Shown here in pieces: positions 8,900 to 17,351 of a stretch of 64,000 bases of DNA. The notes below the pieces were generated by a model. The model searched no databases. It saw nothing but the letters and a program-made list of their open reading frames with translations, and was not told the DNA's origin. The DNA is from JAJNBA01 sp963842295 (lineage in GTDB: Bacteria > Actinomycetota > UBA4738 > HRBIN12). Positions within the stretch are counted from its first letter, which is position 1, and every line of letters starts with the position of its first letter. The stretch spans positions 62,001-126,000 of the forward strand of contig CAWJFY010000006.1 in NCBI GenBank assembly GCA_963842295.1. Reading direction: 5' to 3'. Made by a program: the position numbers and the translations under genes.

Positions 8900-9880
8900 C
8901 TAGAGGCCGAGCAATCGAGCGGGGTTCCGCTCGAGGATCCCTTCCTTCTCCTCCTGCGAGAGGCTCGTCATCGCGTTGATCCACGGCACCGGATCGGGCT
9001 CCATCATCGGCGCTGGGTAATCCGTACCCAGAACCACCCGGTCGCTCCCCACCACATCGAGCAGGTACCGGAGGGTGGACTCCGTGTACGTGCACGAGTC
9101 GTACCAGAATCGACCCACGTACTCGCTCGGGGCTCGCTCGAGGTACGTCCGGGCGTCCTCGAACTCAGGCATATTCTCCATGGCCCCTGCCCGCCAACCC
9201 TTGTCCATCCGAGCGACTCCGAACGCCGTATAGCCGCCGGCGTGACCGAGGCAGAGCTTGAGGTCGGGGTGGCGGTCCATCACGCCGCCGTACACGAGCG
9301 TGCCGAACGTGATGGCTCGCTCGACCAGGTTGCCGATGACGTTGGGCAGGCCATAGCGCATCGTCCTGCCTTCGACGACCGTCGCGGCGCACTGGTGGAA
9401 GAACACGACGGCGCCAAGTTGCTCGACCGCCGACCAGAAGGGCGAGAATCGTGGGTCGTCCAGGGTCACGCCGTCCACGTGGTCCCCGATCGTGATGCCC
9501 TTGAATCCCATCTCTCCCATCGCGTGCTCCATCACCTCGATGGCCGCGGGCACGTCCTGGAGTGGGACCGAAGCGAGCCCCATGAACCGGTCCGGATGGG
9601 CGCGCATCATCTCGCTGAGCTCCTCGTTGCTCTCGTCGGCGATCACGCGAGTGACGCTCGGATCGAGGTCGTACTTGAAGAACCCTGTATTGACCGTGAG
9701 CACGTGTACGTCGACGCCCATCTGATCCATCTCCGCGATGCGATCCTCGGCGGAGATCGAGAACTTGGGTATGTGGAGCTCGCCGACCTCGCCGTTCAGC
9801 GTGTGCCACTCGCCATCCCGTTCGATCGCCTGCACGAAGCGGCGTGGCGTGACGTGATTGTGGATGTCGATGACCGCCAT
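8900..9880 (-). CDS. Amidohydrolase family 2 (second copy in the island)
   Basis: 326 residues. Metal-site residues are visible as HxH in VIDIHNHVTPRRF, His in FFHQCA, His in LGHAGGY and Asp in LGTDYPAPM. It is a paralogue of 2983-3954, with the same DRFMGL and GFKGITIGDHV/GLTGFMIDDHV stretches. It is co-transcribed with the Dabb gene immediately upstream (4-nt gap) and points against the ABC cassette 2, so the pair may be regulated from the divergent region at 10182-10308. Likely a decarboxylase or hydrolase of an imported acid; substrate unknown. Confidence 0.85.
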   Translation of the reverse strand: MAVIDIHNHVTPRRFVQAIERDGEWHTLNGEVGELHIPKFSISAEDRIAEMDQMGVDVHVLTVNTGFFKYDLDPSVTRVIADESNEELSEMMRAHPDRFMGLASVPLQDVPAAIEVMEHAMGEMGFKGITIGDHVDGVTLDDPRFSPFWSAVEQLGAVVFFHQCAATVVEGRTMRYGLPNVIGNLVERAITFGTLVYGGVMDRHPDLKLCLGHAGGYTAFGVARMDKGWRAGAMENMPEFEDARTYLERAPSEYVGRFWYDSCTYTESTLRYLLDVVGSDRVVLGTDYPAPMMEPDPVPWINAMTSLSQEEKEGILERNPARLLGL

Positions 9881-9884
9881 GGCG

Positions 9885-10181
9885 TCAGAACTCGAACTGG
9901 ACGCGGGCGGTGATCTCCTTCTGGGTCACCGATGCCACGAGGTCCGAGGCTGCGTTCATCACCGGGTGGGCGAAGTAGCTCTCCAACCCGGCGACATCCT
10001 CGAAGTCGGCGACGAGGACCATGTCCCAGTTGTTCGGGTTGCGTCCGATGTCGAAGCCGACCGTGTACTCGACGACGCTCGGGACCTGTCGCTTGAGCGC
10101 CGCCAGCGCGTCCCGGGCGGCCACCTTCTTCTCATCCTCGACGCCGTCTTTCCACTTGAACATCGCCACGTGCCGAAGCAT
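9885..10181 (-). CDS. Dabb-domain (stress-responsive A/B barrel) protein
   Basis: 98 residues, one complete Dabb domain: starts LRHVAMFKWKDG, ends ARVQFEF, with the characteristic PNNWDMVLVADFED strand. GAGAGGGG precedes the ATG. It forms an operon with the amidohydrolase downstream. The pairing Dabb plus amidohydrolase also occurs in the first module (2265-3954), which supports a joint role, perhaps as a small partner enzyme or chaperone for a reactive intermediate. Function otherwise unknown. Confidence 0.82.
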   Translation of the reverse strand: MLRHVAMFKWKDGVEDEKKVAARDALAALKRQVPSVVEYTVGFDIGRNPNNWDMVLVADFEDVAGLESYFAHPVMNAASDLVASVTQKEITARVQFEF

Positions 10182-10209
10182 CCGGGCCCCTCTCTCGCTC
10201 GATTGCAGA

Positions 10210-10240
10210 ACGCAGGATATCTAATATCGTAGCCCTGCGT
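10210..10240. promoter_or_regulatory. Nested inverted repeats in a divergent promoter region (candidate operator)
   Basis: Outer arms ACGCAGG (10210-10216) and CCTGCGT (10234-10240) enclose a smaller palindrome GATAT-CTA-ATATC (10216-10228). It is the only AT-rich island between the minus-strand Dabb/amidohydrolase operon and the plus-strand HMGL-like gene, so it is well placed to control both. Confidence 0.45.
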
Positions 10241-10308
10241 GGCCGTCCCATCCGGTCGCGACCGGCTGTCGCCCGGATAGCGTGGCCACGGAACGTGAGA
10301 GGAGCTTC

Positions 10309-11526
10309 ATGAACGAGGATCCCTGGCACACCGATCAGTGGTTCACGAGCCCGTGGAATTTCATGCCGGAGATCCGGGACACGCTCCAGCTCCCGGCAAC
10401 CGTCCAGGTGCACGACGTGACGCTGCGCGACGGGGAGCAGCAGGCCGGGGTCGTCTTCACGAAGGACGACAAGCTCCGGATCGCCGAGGCCTTGGCCGAG
10501 GCCGGCGTGCCGAGGATCGAAGCGGGGCTGCCTGCCGTCTCGCCCGCAGACGATGCGGCCGTCCGCGAGATGGTCAAGATGGGGCTGCCCTCGAAGATCT
10601 ACGCCTTCTCCCGGTGCATCGTCGACGATGTGAAGCGCGCGGCGGATTGCGGCGTCGACGGCGTGGTGATGGAGATCCCGTCGAGCCATCACCTCGTGGA
10701 GAAGGCCTACCGATGGCCGGTCCAACGTGCCATCGACGCCTCGGTCGAGGCCACCAGCCTCGCCCATGAGCTCGGGCTCACGGTCTCGTTCTTCCCGATC
10801 GATGCCACCCGGGCGGGGTTGGTCGAGTACCTCGACCTGCTCGAGAGGGTGGCGACCGATGGGCACGTGGACGCCGTTGGGCTCGTGGACACCTTCGGCG
10901 TCCTCTCGCCGCACGGCGTCCGCATGTTCGTCCGGCAGACCCGCGAGCGCATGGGCGTCCCCCTCGAGACCCACTTCCACATGGACTTCGGCCTCGGCGT
11001 GGCGAACACGCTGCTCGCGGTCGCGGAGGGCGTCGAGGTGATCCAGACGACCGTGACCGGGATCGGGGAGCGAGCGGGCAACACACCGATGGAGGAGACG
11101 GTCCTGGCGCTCCTCACGATGTACGGTCTCGACACAGGGATCCGCACCGAACGCTTCTTCGAGCTCTCGAAGCTGGTGATGGGACTGGCTGGCGTCTCGC
11201 AGCCCTCGAACCGTCCCGTGGTGGGTGAGCGGCTCTACAACGTCGAATCCGGGATCATCACCACCTGGGTCCGCAACGTCGGCGACGAGCTGACGGAATC
11301 CTTCCCGTACCGGCCCGAGCTCGTCGGACAACCCCAGCCGGTGCTGGTGCTGGGCAAGGGCTCCGGCCTGGACTCGGTCGCGGCGGGTCTCGATCGGCTC
11401 GGCCGCACCGCCACCCCGGAGCAGATGCAGCAGATCCTCGACGAGGTGAAGGCTCGCTCGCTCGAAACGAAGGGTCTCCTCGACGACGAAGCGTTCTCGG
11501 CGATCGTCGACCGGGTCACGTCGTGA
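10309..11526 (+). CDS. HMG-CoA lyase-like / isopropylmalate synthase-family enzyme (DRE-TIM metallolyase)
   Basis: 405-residue protein with a pyruvate-carboxyltransferase-type TIM barrel. VHDVTLRDGEQQAG carries the catalytic Arg/Asp of DRE-TIM enzymes, and HFHMDFGLG supplies the metal-binding HxH. TTVTGIGERAGNTPMEE is the loop shared with 2-isopropylmalate, citramalate and homocitrate synthases. The C-terminal regulatory domain of LeuA is absent, so it is probably not the biosynthetic LeuA. ATG 10309 follows AGAGGAG; an upstream GTG at 10282 has no ribosome site. It starts the plus-strand run 10309-15494. Reaction likely aldol/Claisen-type C-C bond formation or cleavage on an acid. Confidence 0.8.
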   Translation: MNEDPWHTDQWFTSPWNFMPEIRDTLQLPATVQVHDVTLRDGEQQAGVVFTKDDKLRIAEALAEAGVPRIEAGLPAVSPADDAAVREMVKMGLPSKIYAFSRCIVDDVKRAADCGVDGVVMEIPSSHHLVEKAYRWPVQRAIDASVEATSLAHELGLTVSFFPIDATRAGLVEYLDLLERVATDGHVDAVGLVDTFGVLSPHGVRMFVRQTRERMGVPLETHFHMDFGLGVANTLLAVAEGVEVIQTTVTGIGERAGNTPMEETVLALLTMYGLDTGIRTERFFELSKLVMGLAGVSQPSNRPVVGERLYNVESGIITTWVRNVGDELTESFPYRPELVGQPQPVLVLGKGSGLDSVAAGLDRLGRTATPEQMQQILDEVKARSLETKGLLDDEAFSAIVDRVTS

Positions 11527-11563
11527 CCGGCCAGAGATCGAGACGGAACGGAGGGCAGGTGCG

Positions 11564-12802
11564 ATGAGGGAAGCGTTCGGCTACGCGAACATCGAATGGA
11601 AGCGAGGCATCGATTGGGACGCGGTGCGAGCGTTCCGGAAGGAACGGGCGCAGGACGCGATGGAACGCCACGGCCTCGGCGCGATGCTCCTGATGTACGA
11701 CGAGAACATCCGCTACGTGACCTCCACGCTCACACCGGGCTGGAACAAGCTGAAGCCGGGCCTCCGCTACGCGGTACTGCCGGCGGGCAAGGATCCGATC
11801 CTGTACGAGCAGGGCGACCTGGGTATCCATATCAAGGCGCACTCGCCCTGGATCCCGACGGACAACGTGCGGCATTCGTTCGCGTGGATCAAGGGGGCGG
11901 CCGGCCCCGCGTCCACGATGCAGGTCGAGAAGTTCACGAAGGCGCTCGCGGACGATCTGGAGGATGCCGGTGTGAAGGACCAGCCGCTCGGGGTGGACTT
12001 CATCGATATCACGATGATGAAGACCTTCGAGCAGGCAGGCATCACATGGACCGATGGCATGACGCCGATGATGGAGGCCAGGGCGGTGAAGAGCCCCGAC
12101 GAGCAGAACTGCTCGCGGATCGTGGGTTCGATGTGCGACGCGCTCCACTACGAGATGTCGCAGTTCCTGCGGCCCGGGCTCACCGAGAACCAGGTCGCCG
12201 CGCACGGGTTCGAGTTCCTCTACTCGTTCCCCGGTGTCGAGGACGTCGAGGACGTGATCGTGTCGTCTGGCCCGAACGCATGGCCGAACTGGCGGAACTT
12301 CTCCGACCGGATCATCCGGCCGGGGGAGCTCGTGATCATCGACGTCGCGGCGCTCACATGGAACGGATTCAAATCGTGCGTCTATCGCACGTACTGCGTC
12401 GGGGGGAAGCCCACCGACGAGATGCGGCAGTACTACGACACCGCCCTGAAATGGCTCCGGGACTCGATCGACGCGGTGAAGCCGGGGGTCTCCACGCGTG
12501 ACATCGCCTCGAAGTGGCCCTCGGCGATGGAGACGTGGGGCTACGCCGACGAGGACGAAGCGGCCGCCAACCTCTGGGGACACGGGCTGGGGCTCGCACA
12601 GTATGACCAGCCGGTCATCTCCCGGATCTGGTCGCTCGACCATCCGATCGAGATCAAGCCGGGCATGGTGTTCGCGCTCGAGACGCAGCACGGGAAGGTC
12701 CACGAGTTCGGTGTGCGGCTCGAGGAGATGCTGATCGTGACAGATACCGGGCACGACCTGATCACGTCCTTCCCGATCGACGAGATCACGGTCCTGGATT
12801 GA
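11564..12802 (+). CDS. M24/creatinase-fold protein (Xaa-Pro aminopeptidase-like) with an altered metal site
   Basis: 412 residues. An N-terminal creatinase domain (about 1-180) is followed by a pita-bread M24 domain. Expected metal ligands of M24 peptidases are Asp, Asp, His, Glu, Glu. Here the first Asp (D260, VIIDVAAL), His (LWGHGLGL), Glu (FALETQHG) and last Glu (GVRLEEMLIV) are present. The position corresponding to the second Asp in the usual SDxTRT motif reads SCVYRT, with Cys at about residue 272. The enzyme may therefore be a hydrolase or lyase of a small molecule rather than a peptidase, as creatinase and DddP are within this fold. Operon with the genes on both sides. Confidence 0.78.
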   Translation: MREAFGYANIEWKRGIDWDAVRAFRKERAQDAMERHGLGAMLLMYDENIRYVTSTLTPGWNKLKPGLRYAVLPAGKDPILYEQGDLGIHIKAHSPWIPTDNVRHSFAWIKGAAGPASTMQVEKFTKALADDLEDAGVKDQPLGVDFIDITMMKTFEQAGITWTDGMTPMMEARAVKSPDEQNCSRIVGSMCDALHYEMSQFLRPGLTENQVAAHGFEFLYSFPGVEDVEDVIVSSGPNAWPNWRNFSDRIIRPGELVIIDVAALTWNGFKSCVYRTYCVGGKPTDEMRQYYDTALKWLRDSIDAVKPGVSTRDIASKWPSAMETWGYADEDEAAANLWGHGLGLAQYDQPVISRIWSLDHPIEIKPGMVFALETQHGKVHEFGVRLEEMLIVTDTGHDLITSFPIDEITVLD

Positions 12803-12807
12803 TCCGG

Positions 12808-14505
12808 ATGGTGGTGCCTGTGGCGCTCGCCGACCCGGCGGCGCGGGATCCCTCCCTCGTCGGGGTCAAGGCCGCCCGGCTCGCCGCCGCGACGAGTGCC
12901 GGGTTGCCCGTGCTCCCCGGGCGCGTCCTCCCGTCCGAGGCGTCGTCGGATGCCGTGGCGCGCGGCATGGGAGCGCTCAAGACGGGATCGGAGGCCAGCG
13001 GGTACCTCGCGGCCATGGAGAGCGTGGTACCCGCCGATCTCGCGGAGGAGCTGATGCGGCGAGCGGCACCGGACGGCCGGCGCCTCGTCGTGCGATCCTC
13101 CACCCTCCTCGATGACGACGGGCGATGGTCGGGTGCGTTCACGAGCTACCTGGGCGTCGAGGGGAGCGATCTGGCGACCGCTTTGCGAGGATGCTGGGCC
13201 TCGGTCTTCTCCGCCGACGCACTCGCGCGATGCCGGGAGACGGGGATCGAGATCGGGAGCCTCCGGATCGCCGTGCTCGTGCAGCCGTTCCTGGCGTTCG
13301 AGGCGGGGGGAACCGCGAGGGTGCGGCCGGACGGTACGGTCGTCGTCACGGCGGTTCCGGGCGGGCCGGCCGGTGTCATGGGCGGGCAGGGCGGGCGCGA
13401 AGTGATCGTCGGCGAGGATGGCCCCGTCGCCGAGGGGCTCGGCGAGTCGGCCGTGGGGGCGGAGACGGTGGAGGCCGCCGCCGCGCTCGCGAGGCGAGCG
13501 GCCGAGGCCGTGGCCGCCGGAGCGATCGAGTGGGGAGCGATCGGCGGCGAGCTCTCCCTGCTACAGATCGGCCCCACGCCGCCGGAGAGGGCGGTCCTCC
13601 GGCCATCAGGTCCAGCGACGAGCCCGGCACGAATGCCGGCCCCCGTCGCAGGCCTCGCCCGGCTTGTCACGGCTTTCCCCGGCCCGCTGGCCGACGATCT
13701 GGTCTTCCCATGGGCGCTCGGTTCCGGCGACGTGCCCGAGGGCGAGAGGATCGAGGTGGACGATCCCGAGTCGGCCCTCCGCGAGGCCCGTGCGTCGGCG
13801 GACGAGCTCGCTGCGGAGGTTTGGCGAACGGCACCCCGTGAAGCCCGGGATCGCGCCGCCGCCGTGTCGCGGCTCCTGCTTGAAGGACGGGTGGAGGACG
13901 GTTGCCGCGAGATCGCCGGTCTCCCCGCGCCCGACACGTCCGCCGCGGGACGCGTCGTGGGGCTCATCCTCGGACTCGGGGCGTTCTTGGTCGACGCCGG
14001 TGTTCTGCCCTCGGACTCCCTCGTCTGGCGGGTGACGGTCTCGGAGCTCGAGCGCGCGATCGGCGGCGATCGGCCGTCCCTGCGGCGTGGCCCCGGGCGA
14101 TGGGAACCGTTCGTCGCGGACGTCGTTCGATCGCGAGGCCTCCACGCCACTGGGACCGCCGTCTCACCTGGCATCGCCGCCGGGCATCTGCATCCGCTCC
14201 GGGAGCTCCGAGCGATGGGTCGCCCCGCGGCTCGTGACGTGCTCGCGGCGCCGCTTCCGCTGCCTCACATGGCGCCGCTGCTCTGGCACAGCGCGGCCCT
14301 CGTGAGCACAGGAGGCAGCTCGGGGGCGCACCTGTTCGAGGTGGCTCGTTCCCTCGGTGTGCCCGCCGTGATCGGCGTCGACCCGACCGTGTCCGGCGGG
14401 GCGGGTTCGCTGGTCGCGGTCGACGGGAACTCGGGCGTGGTGTCGATCCTGCCGGCCGGCGAGACGTCGGCGGTGCCGTCCGAAGATGCCCGAGCGATGG
14501 CCTGA
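12808..14505 (+). CDS. PEP-synthase-like dikinase: ATP-binding plus swivelling His domain, no PEP barrel
   Basis: 565 residues. The N-terminal part (about 1-265) resembles the PEP/pyruvate-binding ATP-grasp domain: KAARLAAATSAGLPVLPG, VRSSTLLDDDGRWSGAF and EWGAIGGELSLLQ. The C-terminal 100 residues are a PEP-utiliser mobile domain with the phospho-accepting His near 508 (GGSSGAHLFEVARSLGVPAVIG). The PEP/pyruvate TIM barrel of PEP synthase is absent and the middle 190 residues are unassigned. The layout is like rifampin phosphotransferase but shorter. At the end of the ATP domain the usual LLQ-R-P arginine is replaced by Gly (LLQIGP, about residue 255). Probably transfers phosphate from ATP to an unknown substrate. 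TTG 12799 is an alternative start. Confidence 0.72.
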   Translation: MVVPVALADPAARDPSLVGVKAARLAAATSAGLPVLPGRVLPSEASSDAVARGMGALKTGSEASGYLAAMESVVPADLAEELMRRAAPDGRRLVVRSSTLLDDDGRWSGAFTSYLGVEGSDLATALRGCWASVFSADALARCRETGIEIGSLRIAVLVQPFLAFEAGGTARVRPDGTVVVTAVPGGPAGVMGGQGGREVIVGEDGPVAEGLGESAVGAETVEAAAALARRAAEAVAAGAIEWGAIGGELSLLQIGPTPPERAVLRPSGPATSPARMPAPVAGLARLVTAFPGPLADDLVFPWALGSGDVPEGERIEVDDPESALREARASADELAAEVWRTAPREARDRAAAVSRLLLEGRVEDGCREIAGLPAPDTSAAGRVVGLILGLGAFLVDAGVLPSDSLVWRVTVSELERAIGGDRPSLRRGPGRWEPFVADVVRSRGLHATGTAVSPGIAAGHLHPLRELRAMGRPAARDVLAAPLPLPHMAPLLWHSAALVSTGGSSGAHLFEVARSLGVPAVIGVDPTVSGGAGSLVAVDGNSGVVSILPAGETSAVPSEDARAMA

Positions 14506-14516
14506 AGGAGGGCATG

Positions 14517-15494
14517 ATGGCACTCGTCGCGGTCACCGATCACGTCTTCCCCGATCTCGAGCAGGAACGGAAGCTGTTGGCCGATGCCGGCCACGGGCTC
14601 CGCTTCGGGTCGAACGCCGCCTCGGTAGAGGACGTGCGTGAAGCCGTCGCCGGCGCAGACGCGGTCCTCAACTGCTACGCGCCGATGCCCGCCGAAGTGA
14701 TCCGTGGGCTCGATCGGTGCGTGGTGATCGCTCGGTACGGGATCGGGCTCGACACGATCGATCTCGACGAAGCCACCGCGAAGGGCATCGTCGTCACCAA
14801 CGTTCCGGACTACTGCATCGACGAGGTGTCCGATCACGCGCTCGCCCTGCTCATGTCCCTGTCCCGTGGCGTGACGCTTCTCGACCGGCATGTTCGCTCC
14901 GGATCCTGGACGCCGTCGGACGCACGACCGATCCACCGACTTCGCGGCCGAACCCTCGGGCTCGTCGGGTTCGGCCGCATCGCGCGCGCGCTCGCCGCCA
15001 AGGCCGCGCCGCTCGGCTTCCGGATCGTCACGACCGATCCGTTCGTGGCCGACGAGGCGGTTCGCGAGGCAGGCGCCGAGCCGGCGATGCTGGAGGAGCT
15101 TCTGGCCGCCGCGGACGTCGTCTCGATCCACGCACCGCTCACAGCTCACAGTCGTCACCTGATCGGCGAGGCCGAGCTGGCGATGATGAAGCCCGGCGCG
15201 ATACTGATCAACACGTCGCGAGGCCCGCTCGTCGACCTCGACGCGCTTCGCGCCGCGCTGGCCGACGACCGGCTCGGCGGTGCCGGGCTGGACGTCCTCG
15301 AGGTCGAGCCACCGGCAGCCGACGACCCGCTCCTGCATCGCGACGACGTCATCATCACGCCGCACGCTGCCTTCTACAGCGAGGAGTCGTTGGAAGAGCT
15401 CCAGCGCAAGGCGGTCGAGCAGGTGATCGAGGCTCTCGCGGGCCGAACGCCACCGTACGCGGTCAACGCCGACGCGCTCGCGAGGTCGACCTAG
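14517..15494 (+). CDS. D-isomer-specific 2-hydroxyacid dehydrogenase (phosphoglycerate dehydrogenase-like)
   Basis: 325 residues. Rossmann motif LGLVGFGRIARAL, catalytic Arg in NTSRGPLVDLDAL, Glu in LEVEPPAADDP, and His in ITPHAAFYSEES. ATG 14517 is preferred over ATG 14514 because AAGGAGGG at 14505-14512 is then 4 nt away. Last gene of the plus-strand run; it converges on the ABC ATPase gene with a 4-nt overlap. SerA-like features are seen, but no ACT or other regulatory domain, so a catabolic 2-hydroxyacid role is as likely as serine synthesis. Confidence 0.85.
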   Translation: MALVAVTDHVFPDLEQERKLLADAGHGLRFGSNAASVEDVREAVAGADAVLNCYAPMPAEVIRGLDRCVVIARYGIGLDTIDLDEATAKGIVVTNVPDYCIDEVSDHALALLMSLSRGVTLLDRHVRSGSWTPSDARPIHRLRGRTLGLVGFGRIARALAAKAAPLGFRIVTTDPFVADEAVREAGAEPAMLEELLAAADVVSIHAPLTAHSRHLIGEAELAMMKPGAILINTSRGPLVDLDALRAALADDRLGGAGLDVLEVEPPAADDPLLHRDDVIITPHAAFYSEESLEELQRKAVEQVIEALAGRTPPYAVNADALARST

Positions 15495-16333
15495 GTCGAG
15501 AGTGTTCCCGCAGGCGGAGGACCCGCCGTGGCCCACCAGCGCGCGCCGCGCCGTCCGACGTCCATCGCGATCCCGAAGCAATCCTCCAGCGATCGCGTGG
15601 TGAGGACGCGTTCGACCTCACCGCTCGCGACGAGCCGGCCGTCTCGCAGTAGCGCGGCGTGTGTCGTCGACGGCGCGATCTCCTCCAGGTGATGGGTGGC
15701 GACGATCGTCGTCGGAGCGGAGGGAGGGGCCGCCACAGCCTCGAGCGCTTCGATCAGCGCCTCCCTCGCCGGGAGATCCAGCCCCGACGCCGGCTCGTCG
15801 AGGATCAGGAGCTCCGGCTCGGAGAAGAGCGCCCGAGCCAGGAGCACGCGCTGCCGCTCGCCCTGGCTGGCGGTGGCGAAGCGCCGCGCGGCGAGGTGTC
15901 CGCAGCCGAACCGCTCGAGCAACGCCGCCGCGCGGCGCTCATCGGCATCGTCGAATTCCTGGAACCAGGGCGAGAGGGTCGCTCGCTTGCCCGTGAGCAC
16001 CACGGTCCGGACGGTGAGGTCGGGCGGCATCCGCTCGGCCAGGACGTGGCTGGTGTGGCTGATCCTGGGATGCAGCGCGCGGACGTCGGCGGTCCCGAAC
16101 GTGATGCCCAGCACCCTGACGCGGCCGGACGAGGGCTGGCGGCGACCACCGGCGAGCGCGAGGAGAGTCGTCTTGCCACCGCCGTTCGGTCCGAGCAGCA
16201 CCCAGTGTTCCCCGCGCCCGACCTTCAGATCGATGGGACCGAGGACCACTCGACCGGCGATCCGGACGTGCGCATCCCGCATGTCGACCGCAGGCGGCTC
16301 GGCGGGCGCCTCGGCCGTCGGACCCGCGCTCAC
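15491..16333 (-). CDS. ABC transporter ATP-binding protein, YlmA/ModF-like
   Basis: 280 residues. Walker A GPNGGGKTT, Walker B LLILDEPASGLD, switch His in VATHHLEEI. The signature is ASQGERQRVLLARAL instead of the canonical LSGGQ. The segment SHTSHVLAERMPPDLTVRTVVLTG is characteristic of the YlmA/molybdate-type stand-alone ATPases. No permease is adjacent. It lies 9 nt downstream of the alcohol dehydrogenase gene in the same direction. The GTG at 16333 sits almost on top of its putative ribosome site, so a slightly later start cannot be excluded. Transport partner and substrate unknown. Confidence 0.78.
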   Translation of the reverse strand: MSAGPTAEAPAEPPAVDMRDAHVRIAGRVVLGPIDLKVGRGEHWVLLGPNGGGKTTLLALAGGRRQPSSGRVRVLGITFGTADVRALHPRISHTSHVLAERMPPDLTVRTVVLTGKRATLSPWFQEFDDADERRAAALLERFGCGHLAARRFATASQGERQRVLLARALFSEPELLILDEPASGLDLPAREALIEALEAVAAPPSAPTTIVATHHLEEIAPSTTHAALLRDGRLVASGEVERVLTTRSLEDCFGIAMDVGRRGARWWATAGPPPAGTLST

Positions 16334-16342
16334 TCCTGCGGC

Positions 16343-17341
16343 TCACACATCGACGAGCACCTTGAGGGCCCCCGGTGCACCCGCCGCGTGGATCGCCTCG
16401 TCGACATCGTCGATCGGGAACCGTCCCGACACGAGCGCGTCGAGCACTACGGGCCCCGAGGCCACGGCGTCGATCGCCATCGGGAAGTCCTCGACCCTGG
16501 CCGAGCGAGCTCCGATGACCGAGATCTCCTTGTGGTACAGCTCGTAGAAGGGAACCTCCCCAGATGTTTCGGTCATCGTGCCGTACGCGAGGATCCTCCC
16601 TCCGATCCGGACCATCTCGATCGCCCGGGCGAAGGCGTCGACCGTCCCGACGCACTCGATCACGAGATCGGCTCCGCCGGGCACGGCGGCGGCGACCTCC
16701 GATGACTCGGATCCGTCCGCCGCGATCGTGAGGTCCGCGCCGAGCTCGCGCGCGAGCGCGAGCTTCGGCGCGGACCTGGTGACCCCGATCACGGGGCCGG
16801 CTCCACCGAGCTTCGCGAGCTGCAGGTGGAGCAGTCCCGTCACCCCGAGACCGAGCACGACCACGCCCTCGCCTGGAAGGACGCGGGTCCTGCGTTGCGC
16901 ATGCACGCAGGTCGCGAGGACCTGGAGCATCGGGGCGGTCCCCGGATCGAGGCCTCGGGGCAGCTCGTGGACGTTGGATGCCGGGACCGACATCAGATCC
17001 CGCAACCCTCCATCTCGGTCGCGACCGAGAAGCCCGCCAGCGGTACAGATGTTGGTCCGTCCCTCGCGGCACTGCCGGCAGTTCCCGCACACGATCCCCG
17101 GATCGACGAGGACCCTGGTGCCCATCTCGTCGTCATCTCCGCCCGAGATCACCGTCCCGACGATCTCGTGTCCCATCACGCGCGGGTAGTCGACCGGGAT
17201 CTTGCCTGAGTGGATGCTCAGGTCGGTCCCGCAGATGCCGACGGACTCCACCTGCACCACGACATCACCCTGCTCCGGATGGGGTTCGTCCGTATCGTGG
17301 AGCTCGATTCGCCGCGGAGCAGTGAGGAGGGCGGCCTTCAG
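16343..17341 (-). CDS. Zinc-dependent alcohol dehydrogenase (MDR family), apparent CTG start
   Basis: 332 residues if begun at CTG 17341. The catalytic zinc site is visible (VGICGTDL, GHEIVGTVISGG), four structural-zinc cysteines lie in IVCGNCRQCREGRTNIC, and the NAD-binding motif is VLGLGVTGLL. Conserved MDR N-terminal residues (KAALLTAPRRIELHDTDEPH) continue upstream of the first GTG (17260), but no ATG, GTG or TTG occurs between that and an in-frame TGA. A CTG preceded by AGGAGG (17346-17351, 4-nt spacing) sits exactly where the family begins. It should oxidise an alcohol or polyol in the cytoplasm. Downstream it runs into the ABC ATPase. Confidence 0.85.
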   Translation of the reverse strand: MKAALLTAPRRIELHDTDEPHPEQGDVVVQVESVGICGTDLSIHSGKIPVDYPRVMGHEIVGTVISGGDDDEMGTRVLVDPGIVCGNCRQCREGRTNICTAGGLLGRDRDGGLRDLMSVPASNVHELPRGLDPGTAPMLQVLATCVHAQRRTRVLPGEGVVVLGLGVTGLLHLQLAKLGGAGPVIGVTRSAPKLALARELGADLTIAADGSESSEVAAAVPGGADLVIECVGTVDAFARAIEMVRIGGRILAYGTMTETSGEVPFYELYHKEISVIGARSARVEDFPMAIDAVASGPVVLDALVSGRFPIDDVDEAIHAAGAPGALKVLVDV

Positions 17342-17345
17342 GTCT

Positions 17346-17351
17346 CCTCCT
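17346..17351 (-). promoter_or_regulatory. Shine-Dalgarno AGGAGG that places the ADH start at CTG 17341
   Basis: A perfect AGGAGG lies 4 nt before the CTG from which the conserved alcohol-dehydrogenase N-terminus is read. Without it, translation would have to begin 27 codons later, inside the conserved domain. Confidence 0.6.

Noticed and set aside
1..15494. Integrated mobile element carrying the metabolic island
   Set aside because: No integrase, transposase, flanking direct repeat or tRNA is visible, and base composition and codon use look like the rest of the window.
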